Positions 52,350 through 60,589 of a stretch of DNA of 64,000 nt are shown one piece after another. The DNA is from Prolixibacteraceae bacterium UBA6029. GTDB taxonomy: Bacteria > Bacteroidota > Bacteroidia > Bacteroidales > Prolixibacteraceae. The notes beneath the pieces are model-generated. The model saw nothing but the letters and a program-made list of their open reading frames with translations, searched no databases and was not told the DNA's origin. Where the stretch lies: the NCBI GenBank assembly GCA_002429385.1, contig DIZL01000007.1, forward strand, positions 1-64,000, given 5' to 3'. A program made the position numbers and the translations under genes. Position 1 is the first letter of the stretch, and the number at the start of each line of letters is the position of its first letter.

Positions 52350-54695
52350 ATGAAACAACTGAGTATAATTGCCTTATTTATCATCCTTACAGTTCCTGCC
52401 TTGGCGAAGACAGTCACCCTAAACGGCTATCTGAAAGACAAGGCCAACGGGGAGGCGCTTATCGGGGCTTCGGTTTACGTTCCTCAACTGAAGACTGGTG
52501 TGGTGACTAATTCCTACGGATATTATTCCCTTTCGATAGAACAGGGCAGTTATTCCGTGTCCTTTTCCTTTATGGGCTATCTGACCCAAACAATGCAGAT
52601 TGATCTGAGCGCAAGTAAGCAAGTCAATGTGATGCTCGGGGAAGATCCCAAACAGCTTGATGAAGTGGTGGTGAAGGGCGCAAAGAAGAACGAGAATGTG
52701 GAAAAACTCCAGATGAGCATGGAAAGGGTCCAGGTGAAAATGCTTAAAAAACTTCCTTCATTCATGGGCGAGGTAGATATTCTCAAGAGCATCACCCTTC
52801 TGCCGGGTATTCAGAACGGCGGTGAAGGAAGTTCGGGTTTGTATGTGCGGGGGGGAGGTCCTGACGAGAACCTGATGATCCTGGACGAGGCGCCAGTGTA
52901 TAATGCCTCGCACCTGATGGGATTCTTCTCGGTCTTTAATTCGGATGCCATCAAGGATGTTGACGTTTACAAAGGGGGTATTCCTGCCGAATACGGCGGG
53001 AAAGCTTCGTCGGTCATCGACATCCGTATGAAAGATGGAAACTCTCAGCAATTGGGAATGAGCGGGGGAATCGGCAATATATCGAGCAGACTGACTATTG
53101 AGGGCCCGATCATTAAAGATAAATGGAGTTTCATTGTTTCAGGACGAAGGACCTATGCCGATTACTTCGGCAAGCTCATAGGGTTAAAGCAACTGAAGGA
53201 CAACCAGCTGTATTTTTATGACCTGAACCTGAAGACCAACATCCAGATCAATGATAGAAACCGCATTTACCTGTCAGCCTATACGGGAGATGATTACTTC
53301 AAGGCCGGGCAGTCCATTTACATGCGCTGGGGAAACCTGACCTCCACCGCCAGATGGAACCATCTGTTCAGCAGCAAATTATTCTCGAATACTTCGCTTA
53401 TATTTTCACGGTATGATTACAGCCTGGGCATACCGGGTTCGGGATCCGATCAGTTTGACTGGACTTCGCAGATTTCGGACTACAATTTCAAGCAGGATTT
53501 TTCATGGTACCTGAATTCAAAGAACAAGCTGTCCTTTGGATTCGACGTCATATACCATCATTTTGAGCCGGGGCAGGTCAGCGCTAACCCGGGATCGATG
53601 TTTACCAATCTGAAACTGACCAATTACAATGCCCTGGATAATTCACTGTATGTCTCGAACGAGCAATCGATCGGAGAGCGTTTAACCCTCAGGTATGGGC
53701 TTCGGTATTCGTATTTTCAGCAAATCGGACCCGGGAAAGTGAGGGCATATCTGAATCCTGCTCAGCCACAGGAAGGTCAGTCCACGGGGGTAAAAGAATA
53801 CGGAGCCGGCCAGCTGGTTCCACCGGGATACCAGAACCTTGAGCCACGCCTGGCCTTGAAATACATGCTCGATTCACAGAGTTCAGTGAAGGCCTCGTAC
53901 AACCGGATGGCGCAGAACCTTCACCTGATATCGAACACCAACTCGCCCACTCCGCTGGATATCTGGCTCCCGAGCAGTACCTATATCAAACCACTGATTG
54001 CCAACCAGGTCGGACTGGGATATTTCAGGAATATCAAGGATAATATGTTCGAGACCTCTGCCGAGGTGTATTACAAGAAAATGGAAAATGTGATCGACTA
54101 TATTGACGGGGCTAAATTATTTCTGAAAGAAGACCTTGAAACAGAATTGCTGCGTGGTAGCGGTTATGCTTATGGTCTTGAACTGTATGTGAAGAAGCAG
54201 GAAGGCCGGCTGACTGGATGGCTGAGCTATACGCTATCCAAATCGATGAGGGTAGTGCCGGGAATCAATGATGGAAAGGCTTATCCGTCAAGTTACGACC
54301 GGACACACAATGCGTCCGTTGTAGCCAGCTACGAACTCTCCCGAAGGGTGAACCTATCGGCTACCTGGGTCTTCTCAACCGGGAACCCAACCTCGTATCC
54401 AATCGCAAAATATGATGTCCAGGGTAACACGATCTATTACTATGCATCGCGAAACAGTAACCGGATCCCTGACTTTCACCGGCTGGACGTGTCACTCACC
54501 TACGACTTCAAGAAGAACGAGTATAAGAAAGTGAAACAATCACTGAACTTCTCTATTTACAATGTGTATTCCCGAAGGAATGCTTATTCAGTAACCTTCC
54601 GCCAGAACCAGGACAACCCTAATGTATCGGATGCAACGCGTCTGTCGATCATCGGGAGTTTCATTCCATCGATCACCTATAATTTCAACTTTTAA
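52350..54695 (+). CDS. TonB-dependent receptor with carboxypeptidase-like N-domain (781 aa)
   Basis: Outer-membrane importer: signal peptide (IIALFIILTVPALA), CarboxypepD_reg-like domain (about 22-105; LNGYLKDKANGEALIGASVYVPQLKTGVVTNSYGYYSL), plug domain (about 120-225; VDILKSITLLPGIQNGGEGSSGLYVRGGGPDENLMILDEAPVYN) and a beta-barrel ending in aromatic-terminated strand SITYNFNF. A DUF4249 lipoprotein gene follows after 11 nt, a pair typical of this receptor subgroup and distinct from SusCD. Substrate unknown. Confidence 0.93.
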   Translation: MKQLSIIALFIILTVPALAKTVTLNGYLKDKANGEALIGASVYVPQLKTGVVTNSYGYYSLSIEQGSYSVSFSFMGYLTQTMQIDLSASKQVNVMLGEDPKQLDEVVVKGAKKNENVEKLQMSMERVQVKMLKKLPSFMGEVDILKSITLLPGIQNGGEGSSGLYVRGGGPDENLMILDEAPVYNASHLMGFFSVFNSDAIKDVDVYKGGIPAEYGGKASSVIDIRMKDGNSQQLGMSGGIGNISSRLTIEGPIIKDKWSFIVSGRRTYADYFGKLIGLKQLKDNQLYFYDLNLKTNIQINDRNRIYLSAYTGDDYFKAGQSIYMRWGNLTSTARWNHLFSSKLFSNTSLIFSRYDYSLGIPGSGSDQFDWTSQISDYNFKQDFSWYLNSKNKLSFGFDVIYHHFEPGQVSANPGSMFTNLKLTNYNALDNSLYVSNEQSIGERLTLRYGLRYSYFQQIGPGKVRAYLNPAQPQEGQSTGVKEYGAGQLVPPGYQNLEPRLALKYMLDSQSSVKASYNRMAQNLHLISNTNSPTPLDIWLPSSTYIKPLIANQVGLGYFRNIKDNMFETSAEVYYKKMENVIDYIDGAKLFLKEDLETELLRGSGYAYGLELYVKKQEGRLTGWLSYTLSKSMRVVPGINDGKAYPSSYDRTHNASVVASYELSRRVNLSATWVFSTGNPTSYPIAKYDVQGNTIYYYASRNSNRIPDFHRLDVSLTYDFKKNEYKKVKQSLNFSIYNVYSRRNAYSVTFRQNQDNPNVSDATRLSIIGSFIPSITYNFNF

Positions 54696-54706
54696 GACAC
54701 GCGATC

Positions 54707-55603
54707 ATGAAGAATACGATATACCTGTTCTTAATCCTCATCACAGTACTGCTGAGTTCATGCGAAGATATTATTAATGTCAAACTGAGTACTGAGGACC
54801 TGAATCTTTATGGCGTTGAAGCCAGCATTACCCCTCTCGACGGGCCATCAGTGTTTCTTTATCAGACCCTGCAGGTCAATCAGGACATGACTTATCCCGG
54901 GATCAGCGATGCGGTGGTAATCCTTTCAGACAATGCTGTTCCTGCCAATCAGGCAACGCTTACAGAAGACCTGGTTAAAAAAGGTCAGTACCGATTGCAG
55001 GGGAATGCGGTTTACCCGGGAATTCCTGGAAGGGAATATACCTTAACGATACAGGTAAAAGGCGTAACCCTGACAGCCAAAGACCAGTTTTCAAGAGTGG
55101 AACCGATCGACTCCATCCGGGTAGAGCCTTCACTGCGCGGAGACAAACGTTTCCTGGGAGTATTCACCTATGGCAAGGAAACGCCGGGTAAGGGAAATTA
55201 CTACAAATGGGATGTGTATGTGAATGATACCCTGCTTCATGATGCCCGCCGGATGGCGATAGCCAGCGATGAGTTTGTTGACGGCAATTACGTCACCAAA
55301 AATGAGATTTATACTGATTTCTATGAAAAGAGCAATGAAGCAAAGGACCGTAAATTAAAACTAAATGATACCGTTTATGTGAATCAAACTTCCATATCTG
55401 AATTTGCATATAACTTCTATTTCCAGGTGATTAATCAGAGCTCCACCGGATCGTTGTTCAGTGTTCCTCCTGCAAATATCAAAAGTAATTTTACTTCCAG
55501 CGACGGCAAACCTGTGCTGGGAATATTTGTAGCACGGGATGTTTCCAAATCGAACATGGTGATCATCACCAAGGCTCTGGTCGATCAGCTAACGCCACAG
55601 TAA
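54707..55603 (+). CDS. DUF4249 lipoprotein (298 aa)
   Basis: Lipobox LLSSC at about residue 19, then a beta-rich DUF4249 fold (SVFLYQTLQVNQ, AVVILSDN, YRLQGNAVYPGIPGREYTLTIQVKG). These proteins accompany a TonB receptor of the type encoded just upstream (11-nt gap) and probably act as its surface partner. Full length, last gene of the pair. Confidence 0.88.
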   Translation: MKNTIYLFLILITVLLSSCEDIINVKLSTEDLNLYGVEASITPLDGPSVFLYQTLQVNQDMTYPGISDAVVILSDNAVPANQATLTEDLVKKGQYRLQGNAVYPGIPGREYTLTIQVKGVTLTAKDQFSRVEPIDSIRVEPSLRGDKRFLGVFTYGKETPGKGNYYKWDVYVNDTLLHDARRMAIASDEFVDGNYVTKNEIYTDFYEKSNEAKDRKLKLNDTVYVNQTSISEFAYNFYFQVINQSSTGSLFSVPPANIKSNFTSSDGKPVLGIFVARDVSKSNMVIITKALVDQLTPQ

Positions 55604-55692
55604 GGAGATCCAGACAAAATATTGAGCTTAAACTTAAAATATACAAGGTGTATTTTAAGATAATATATTAGCTATTATTGCCATTTTTAATT

Positions 55693-55720
55693 ATATTTGG
55701 ATAAAATATTATCCAAATAT
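55693..55720. promoter_or_regulatory. hipBA operator overlapping its promoter
   Basis: A perfect 12-bp inverted repeat, ATATTTGGATAA (55693-55704) and TTATCCAAATAT (55709-55720), with a 4-nt spacer. It contains the -7 box TATATTTG (55692-55699) and reaches the hipB start codon, so bound HipB would block RNA polymerase. Confidence 0.85.
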
Positions 55721-55994
55721 GATGTACTCAATAGAGCCAACTCCATTAGAAGTAAGTAAAGCCCTGGCTGAAAGGCATCGCACTTTACGAAAACAGTTAA
55801 AAATGTCGCAGGAGGAAATGGCCGAACGTTCGGGCGTATCCCTTGGCAGTTTAAAGCGTTTCGAGAACACTGGAAAAACATCGCTGGACTCGCTACTGAA
55901 ACTGATGCACCTTCTGGGACGGTTAAATGAATTTGACAGCCTCCTGCTTGTAAAGGAAAACCTTGATGACGTTAAAAAACTATTTACAGAATAA
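55719..55994 (+). CDS. hipB: HipB-like HTH antitoxin (91 aa)
   Basis: Xre-type helix-turn-helix protein (LRKQLKMSQEEMAERSGVSLGSLKRFENTGKTSLDSLLKLMHLLGRL). It should bind the palindrome over its own promoter and neutralise HipA. Two adjacent ATG codons (55719, 55722) are possible starts, both inside or next to the operator. hipA starts 10 nt downstream. Confidence 0.92.
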   Translation: MMYSIEPTPLEVSKALAERHRTLRKQLKMSQEEMAERSGVSLGSLKRFENTGKTSLDSLLKLMHLLGRLNEFDSLLLVKENLDDVKKLFTE

Positions 55995-56004
55995 GCAATA
56001 ACCA

Positions 56005-57234
56005 ATGACCGGCATCAATAAATTATTCGTATCGCTGCTTCTTGGAGAAAACAGCTTTGAAGTCGGCGAAATGGTGCTTTCCGAACAAAAGATCTATTTC
56101 AGGTACAATGCCGATTTTCTGAAAGCAGGGCCTAACCTTTCGCCCATAAAGCTCCCTTTTTCAAGTGATATAATAAGTGCCGACAAACAACCATTTGACG
56201 GGTTGTTTGGGGTATTCAACGACTCTTTGCCCGACGGCTGGGGCAGGCTATTGCTTGATCGCACCTTGTCTGCCAAAGGGATTTATATTGCAAAGATAAC
56301 ACCACTAGACAGGCTGGCGTATGTCGGAGCACGGGGAATTGGGGCCCTTGTTTACAGACCGGAAATCAAACTGGAAAAGACAGCGGATCCTATTCCCGAA
56401 CTGGACATCATTGCCGCTGAAATGAACCACATACTTCAGGGCGCGGACTCTGAGATTATCGAGGAACTGTTTATCCTCGGAGGCTCTTCAGGCGGCGCGA
56501 GGCCAAAGATTTTTGCCGCATACAACCCGTTGACCAACGACCTGATACATGGGTTGGACAACATACCGGAAGGCTATAACGAATGGATCATCAAATTCCC
56601 GTCATCTTCGGATAACAGGGAGATTGCCAATATTGAATTTGCCTATCACAAAATGGCCCTTCTGGCAGGCATTGAAATGAGCGAATGCCGTCTTTTCAAG
56701 GGAAAATCAGGACAGGTATATTTTGGGACAAAGCGGTTCGACCGGGTAGCTGGTAAACGTCTGCATACACATACCGCCTCTGGCCTTATGCACGACAATT
56801 TCAGGATGAGTACGATGGATTACGGACATCTGATGGATTGCGCTTTCAGGCTGGAAAAGCATGTGAAAGCTTATGAAAAAGTTTTCAGGCTGGCAGCATT
56901 CAATGTGTATTCCCATAACCGGGATGATCACAGCAAGAACTTCTCGTTCCTGATGAACGAACAAGGGGAATGGCAGTTTGCCCCGGCCTATGACCTAACC
57001 TTTTCATACTCCGGCTATGGGTTTCACAGTACCACGATAGCCGGGGAAAGTAAAAATCCGGGACGAAAAGAACTTATGAAACTGGCTACACATTTCGGAT
57101 TGAAAAATGCAGGTCCCATCATCGAAGAGGTTCAGGAGGCCATAAGCCAATGGCGAGCAATTGCCAGTGAACAGGATATTATCGGGGAAACAAGAAACAC
57201 TGTTCAAACAGCAATGGATAAGATTAGGGATTAA
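56005..57234 (+). CDS. hipA: HipA family toxin kinase (409 aa)
   Basis: Ser/Thr kinase fold of the HipA type: N-terminal couple_hipA part (FEVGEMVLSEQKIYFRYNADFL, FDGLFGVFNDSLPDGWGRLLLDR), P-loop-like GGSSGGARPKIF, KRFDR, catalytic NRDDHSKNFSF and metal-binding YDLTFS. HipA toxins phosphorylate an aminoacyl-tRNA synthetase and induce dormancy. Full length with intact catalytic Asp residues. Second gene of the pair after 10 nt. Confidence 0.94.
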   Translation: MTGINKLFVSLLLGENSFEVGEMVLSEQKIYFRYNADFLKAGPNLSPIKLPFSSDIISADKQPFDGLFGVFNDSLPDGWGRLLLDRTLSAKGIYIAKITPLDRLAYVGARGIGALVYRPEIKLEKTADPIPELDIIAAEMNHILQGADSEIIEELFILGGSSGGARPKIFAAYNPLTNDLIHGLDNIPEGYNEWIIKFPSSSDNREIANIEFAYHKMALLAGIEMSECRLFKGKSGQVYFGTKRFDRVAGKRLHTHTASGLMHDNFRMSTMDYGHLMDCAFRLEKHVKAYEKVFRLAAFNVYSHNRDDHSKNFSFLMNEQGEWQFAPAYDLTFSYSGYGFHSTTIAGESKNPGRKELMKLATHFGLKNAGPIIEEVQEAISQWRAIASEQDIIGETRNTVQTAMDKIRD

Positions 57235-57434
57235 TGAATTTCGCTTTCTTTTGTCCTTCGAATCCCTGTCAAAAGCCACCAGATTAAACATCTCACGCAT
57301 CCGGATACCTTCTATTCGAGTCTTTTACTAATCGCCAGACAAATAACCTCCCTTTTGTGGTTTTCAAAGGATTCTCACGTTTTATGGCTTCAGTTCTGAA
57401 AGTAGTATGTGTAATACATTTCGTTTCTAAGAAG

Positions 57435-57509
57435 TGGGCGGTACTGGATTCGAACCAGTGACCCCTACCCTGTCAAGGTAATGCTCTAAACCAACTGAGC
57501 TAACAGCCC
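57435..57509 (-). tRNA. tRNA-Val (GAC)
   Basis: On the minus strand GGGCTGT (acceptor), AGCTCAGTTGG…GAGC (D arm), anticodon arm TTACC-TTGACAG-GGTAG with anticodon GAC, T arm …GGTTCGAATCC… and ACCGCCC plus discriminator A. CCA is not encoded. The acceptor stem has one mismatch (position 5 T against 68 C). A broken copy lies 31 nt away. Confidence 0.93.
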
Positions 57510-57540
57510 TTCTATATTTATTTTATTATCAATTATCAAT

Positions 57541-57605
57541 GAACCAGTGACCCCCTACCCTGTCATCCGCCGGCTGGCGGACTAAACCAACTGAACTAAC
57601 AGCCC
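57541..57605 (-). pseudogene. tRNA-Val pseudogene with a palindrome insert
   Basis: Same 5' half (GGGCTGTTAG, TTCAGTTGGTTTAG) and TGACAGGGTAGGGGGTCACTGGTTC of the 3' half, but the stretch before the anticodon is replaced by the 16-nt palindrome TCCGCCGGCTGGCGGA (57566-57581), and the acceptor 3' strand is missing. Confidence 0.8.
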
Positions 57606-57770
57606 TATTCGTAGTACAAAAGTATAATTTTTTTGCATTATTCGCTTAAAGGTAAATAATTCATCTAAATTTGAGAATTCAGAATTAGAGAACTACTTTT
57701 GAATTCAAATCAGATGGGTTAATGAAGGGTTATTTTTACCGTGTGATATTTCTTAGATAATAGGTTTCAG

Positions 57771-60329
57771 ATGGATAAAGGAATTCGTTGTATTGTTATC
57801 GTTATTTGCTGGCTATGCTCAGTTTTGGTCGCTGGGGCCAGGACCAGTGAAGAGGAATTGATGAAACAATATGATGAAACCATTTTTGTAATCTCCAACT
57901 TTTCGGGTGTTGATGCCAATCTCAATGAAACCAAGACTATCCGGGAACTTCTTAACGAAGATATAGGTGGCTTCCGGTTTTATCTCGAATGGGAGAAGCA
58001 GCACAACCAGCTCATGATCAAAAAAGCTGACGGAACTTCCATCCCCTTCCGGCAAAGCATGCACGAGATTAAAAATTATCTGGAACAAACACCAGATAAG
58101 ATTTTTACCCTCTTTCTTGATTTCGGTACCAATGTAAACGAACTGAACGAGATATTTCAGGAAGAAGGGATCAATCAGTACCTGTACACCTATGATGCCA
58201 AAGAGGGTTGGCCTTCATTAAAATCGATGGTAGAAACCAACCGCAGGGTGGTGGTTTTTTCTATGCAGGAACACCGTAACAGTCCCGAATGGCTGCACTA
58301 TATCTGGAACCATGCGGTTGAACCCTATTTTTCGATTTGGGAAGCCCCTGTTTTTAAAGGTGAATTTCTAAAGGGTGATCCAAAAAACAGTTTGCTAATC
58401 TATAACGATTACAATGTTCCCCGCAAATCAGAAGCGGCCAAGAGCCTGAAATACGATTCCAACCAGAATCCCTATCTCATTGAACATGTAAAAAACACCT
58501 GGACCAATACGGGGAAAACACCTAATTTTATTATGCTGGATCGATATGAGAAATCGATCCTGAGCGTGCTCTCCTATATTCGCGGATTTGTAACAATAAC
58601 GGGAACGGTTACTTATAATACACAAGTACTCGACTATGTCAATTGGGCAAATACGGGGAGCCTGACCAGCGGAAAGTATTGCTTCCCGGTCGGGCCGGGT
58701 GACAACCTGGTCTTAACCCCTCAAAGTCCTGGGTTTCGCTTTACACCTGAATCCGTCACATTTAAGGAACCCAAACAAAGCATTATTCAGCATTTTATTG
58801 CTACATCACTTGAGATTACAGATAATCTTGAAGGCAATTATACTTTTGCCAAAGGAGGCAGCGATAACAGCATTAACGGATTAAACGGCAAACCACAAAA
58901 TGTCCGGTTTACAAACGATTCAACCCGTTCAACGGTAGCGGTCTTTGGGGTAAACAGTTTCATTGTTTTGCCGGGAGCTGAGGAATTTAAAATAAGGGAT
59001 CATGATTTTTCTGTTGCTGCCTGGATCAAAATAAAAGAATACCTGCCCAATAAAAATGACTATTGTATTCTTGGAACAAAGAACAATTCTTACCAGCAGG
59101 GGATTCACCTCTTAATCAGAAATAAGAAACCATATTTTGGGTTCTACAACAACGACCTGCAGGGAAAGACCATATTGCAGGCCGGTCAATGGTATCATCT
59201 GGTGTGGAGGTACAATAAACTTAGCGGAGAACAGGCCATTTTCCTGAACGGTAAGCTCGATAGCCGCTCATTGGGGCACCCTGCCTATAAAGGTCGCGAC
59301 GATCTGTATATAGGCGTTGCGGGCTTTAACTGGTCATCAAACATGAATGGCGCCATCGACGATCTGAGCATATGGTCAAGGTCTCTGGGCGAAGAAGAAA
59401 TCTGGCAACTAAGTAAAGAGGTTATTGAGATTGTTCCGGTTAAAAATATCTTCATACTCTACCCTGTATTATCCCGGTCAGCGATATTCTTGATTCTGAT
59501 AACAACACTTCTTTTCATAGGATTTAAACTCCGACGCCGAAAGAGAAGCAGGCTTTCGCCAGCAGATAAAATCCGAAACCTGGATAAGGCAGATTACCGA
59601 AAACCTGAATCCAATTACATCCAGCTCTTTGGCGACTTTAAAGTTCTGGACAAGGACGGTGATGAAATCACCAGCCAGTTTACCCCCAAACTCAAACAGC
59701 TATTCCTGATCATCCTGTTGTATTCTCAACGAAGTAAAAACGGCATTTCCACACAGGAGCTGACCGATATTTTATGGAAAGGCCATTCGTCGCAAAGCGC
59801 CAAGAACAGTCGGGGAGTAACTATCCGCAAATTGCGTCTGATCCTTGAATCGCTGGATACGGTTCAGATAAATTTTCACATCGATCGCTGGTCAATGGCC
59901 TTTGGAGGACCGGTTTACTGTGACTATGTAGAATGCTTAAACCTGCTGAAAAGGGGAAAAATACACGACACTGATTTTAACCTTGCGTTCTATCATATCA
60001 TTCAGGAAGGAGAAATATTTAAAAATGAATCGTATGATTGGCTTGATGATTTCAAGGGATTTATCGGGAACAACATTGTTGATATTCTACTGAAATTTAT
60101 CGATGAACTTACCATTGAACATGATAACGAGTTGATCCTGAAATTAACAGATCGAATCCTTGTTACCGATCCGGTGAATGATCAGGGTCTGTCCTTCAAA
60201 TTAAAGGCCTTAATCAAACAGAACAATTATAATCTGGCCCGGTTTACCTTTGACCGGTTTTGCGTACTCTACGAGGAAATGTATGATGAAAAGTTTACAG
60301 GAAAATTTGAAGAATTAATTTCAGCATAA
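57771..60329 (+). CDS. PLC-like / LamG / TM / SARP-type wHTH membrane regulator (852 aa)
   Basis: Domains in order: signal or TM (about 5-22); a PI-PLC-X-like barrel (about 30-270; RFYLEWEKQHNQLMI, FTLFLDFGTNVNELNEIF); a beta insert; a LamG/concanavalin-like domain (about 370-550; FSVAAWIKIKEYLP, DDLSIWSRSLGEEEI); one TM (about 562-585) with basic stop RRRKRSR; and a cytosolic OmpR/SARP-type winged helix (about 615-715; LFGDFKVLDKDGDEITSQFTPKLKQLFLIILLY) plus helical BTAD-like tail. The position of the first catalytic His in PLC reads ISNFSG, so the barrel is probably a sensor, not an enzyme. It likely controls the cytochrome-SUMF1/Gfo-Idh genes next to it. Confidence 0.85.
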   Translation: MDKGIRCIVIVICWLCSVLVAGARTSEEELMKQYDETIFVISNFSGVDANLNETKTIRELLNEDIGGFRFYLEWEKQHNQLMIKKADGTSIPFRQSMHEIKNYLEQTPDKIFTLFLDFGTNVNELNEIFQEEGINQYLYTYDAKEGWPSLKSMVETNRRVVVFSMQEHRNSPEWLHYIWNHAVEPYFSIWEAPVFKGEFLKGDPKNSLLIYNDYNVPRKSEAAKSLKYDSNQNPYLIEHVKNTWTNTGKTPNFIMLDRYEKSILSVLSYIRGFVTITGTVTYNTQVLDYVNWANTGSLTSGKYCFPVGPGDNLVLTPQSPGFRFTPESVTFKEPKQSIIQHFIATSLEITDNLEGNYTFAKGGSDNSINGLNGKPQNVRFTNDSTRSTVAVFGVNSFIVLPGAEEFKIRDHDFSVAAWIKIKEYLPNKNDYCILGTKNNSYQQGIHLLIRNKKPYFGFYNNDLQGKTILQAGQWYHLVWRYNKLSGEQAIFLNGKLDSRSLGHPAYKGRDDLYIGVAGFNWSSNMNGAIDDLSIWSRSLGEEEIWQLSKEVIEIVPVKNIFILYPVLSRSAIFLILITTLLFIGFKLRRRKRSRLSPADKIRNLDKADYRKPESNYIQLFGDFKVLDKDGDEITSQFTPKLKQLFLIILLYSQRSKNGISTQELTDILWKGHSSQSAKNSRGVTIRKLRLILESLDTVQINFHIDRWSMAFGGPVYCDYVECLNLLKRGKIHDTDFNLAFYHIIQEGEIFKNESYDWLDDFKGFIGNNIVDILLKFIDELTIEHDNELILKLTDRILVTDPVNDQGLSFKLKALIKQNNYNLARFTFDRFCVLYEEMYDEKFTGKFEELISA

Positions 60330-60369
60330 AAACATGTTTTCCAACAGGGTTATTTTAACTAATAAATTC

Positions 60370-60377
60370 TACATTTG
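60370..60377 (+). promoter_or_regulatory. Possible upstream -7 box
   Basis: TACATTTG fits TAnnTTTG; second and weaker promoter candidate for the downstream gene because it is 212 nt away. Confidence 0.3.
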
Positions 60378-60428
60378 TCTCTCCTTCAATGGATTTATTG
60401 TTTTCTAATTACTGACGGGGTGCGATTA

Positions 60429-60480
60429 TTAACCCAAAGTTAACCTTGACTTAACCTGCCTGTAAACCTTAGCTAAAACC
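60429..60480 (+). promoter_or_regulatory. Five TTAACC-type direct repeats at 11-12 bp spacing
   Basis: TTAACC at 60429, 60440 and 60451, then GTAAACC and TAAAACC. The AACC parts begin at 60431, 60442, 60453, 60465 and 60477 (steps 11, 11, 12, 12). They end 18 nt before the -7 box at 60499. SARP-type regulators bind direct heptamer repeats spaced one helical turn apart, and such a regulator is encoded immediately upstream. Confidence 0.7.
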
Positions 60481-60498
60481 CTGCTAATTGCTATCTGT

Positions 60499-60506
60499 TA
60501 TCTTTG
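60499..60506 (+). promoter_or_regulatory. -7 promoter box of the cytochrome-SUMF1 gene
   Basis: TATCTTTG, exact match, 83 nt before the ATG. The leader holds a GATACTTC / GAAGTATC hairpin (about 60537-60570). Confidence 0.65.
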
Positions 60507-60589
60507 ATCAAAGTTATTTTCCGGATTAGGTCTTATTGATACTTCCGCAAAATGAATGATCAGAAGTATCATAAACATAGTTTGATAAA

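Noticed and set aside
57240..57430. Stretch between hipA and tRNA-Val read on the minus strand for a gene remnant
   Set aside because: Short readable fragments in several frames with many stops; no recognisable family, so nothing is claimed.
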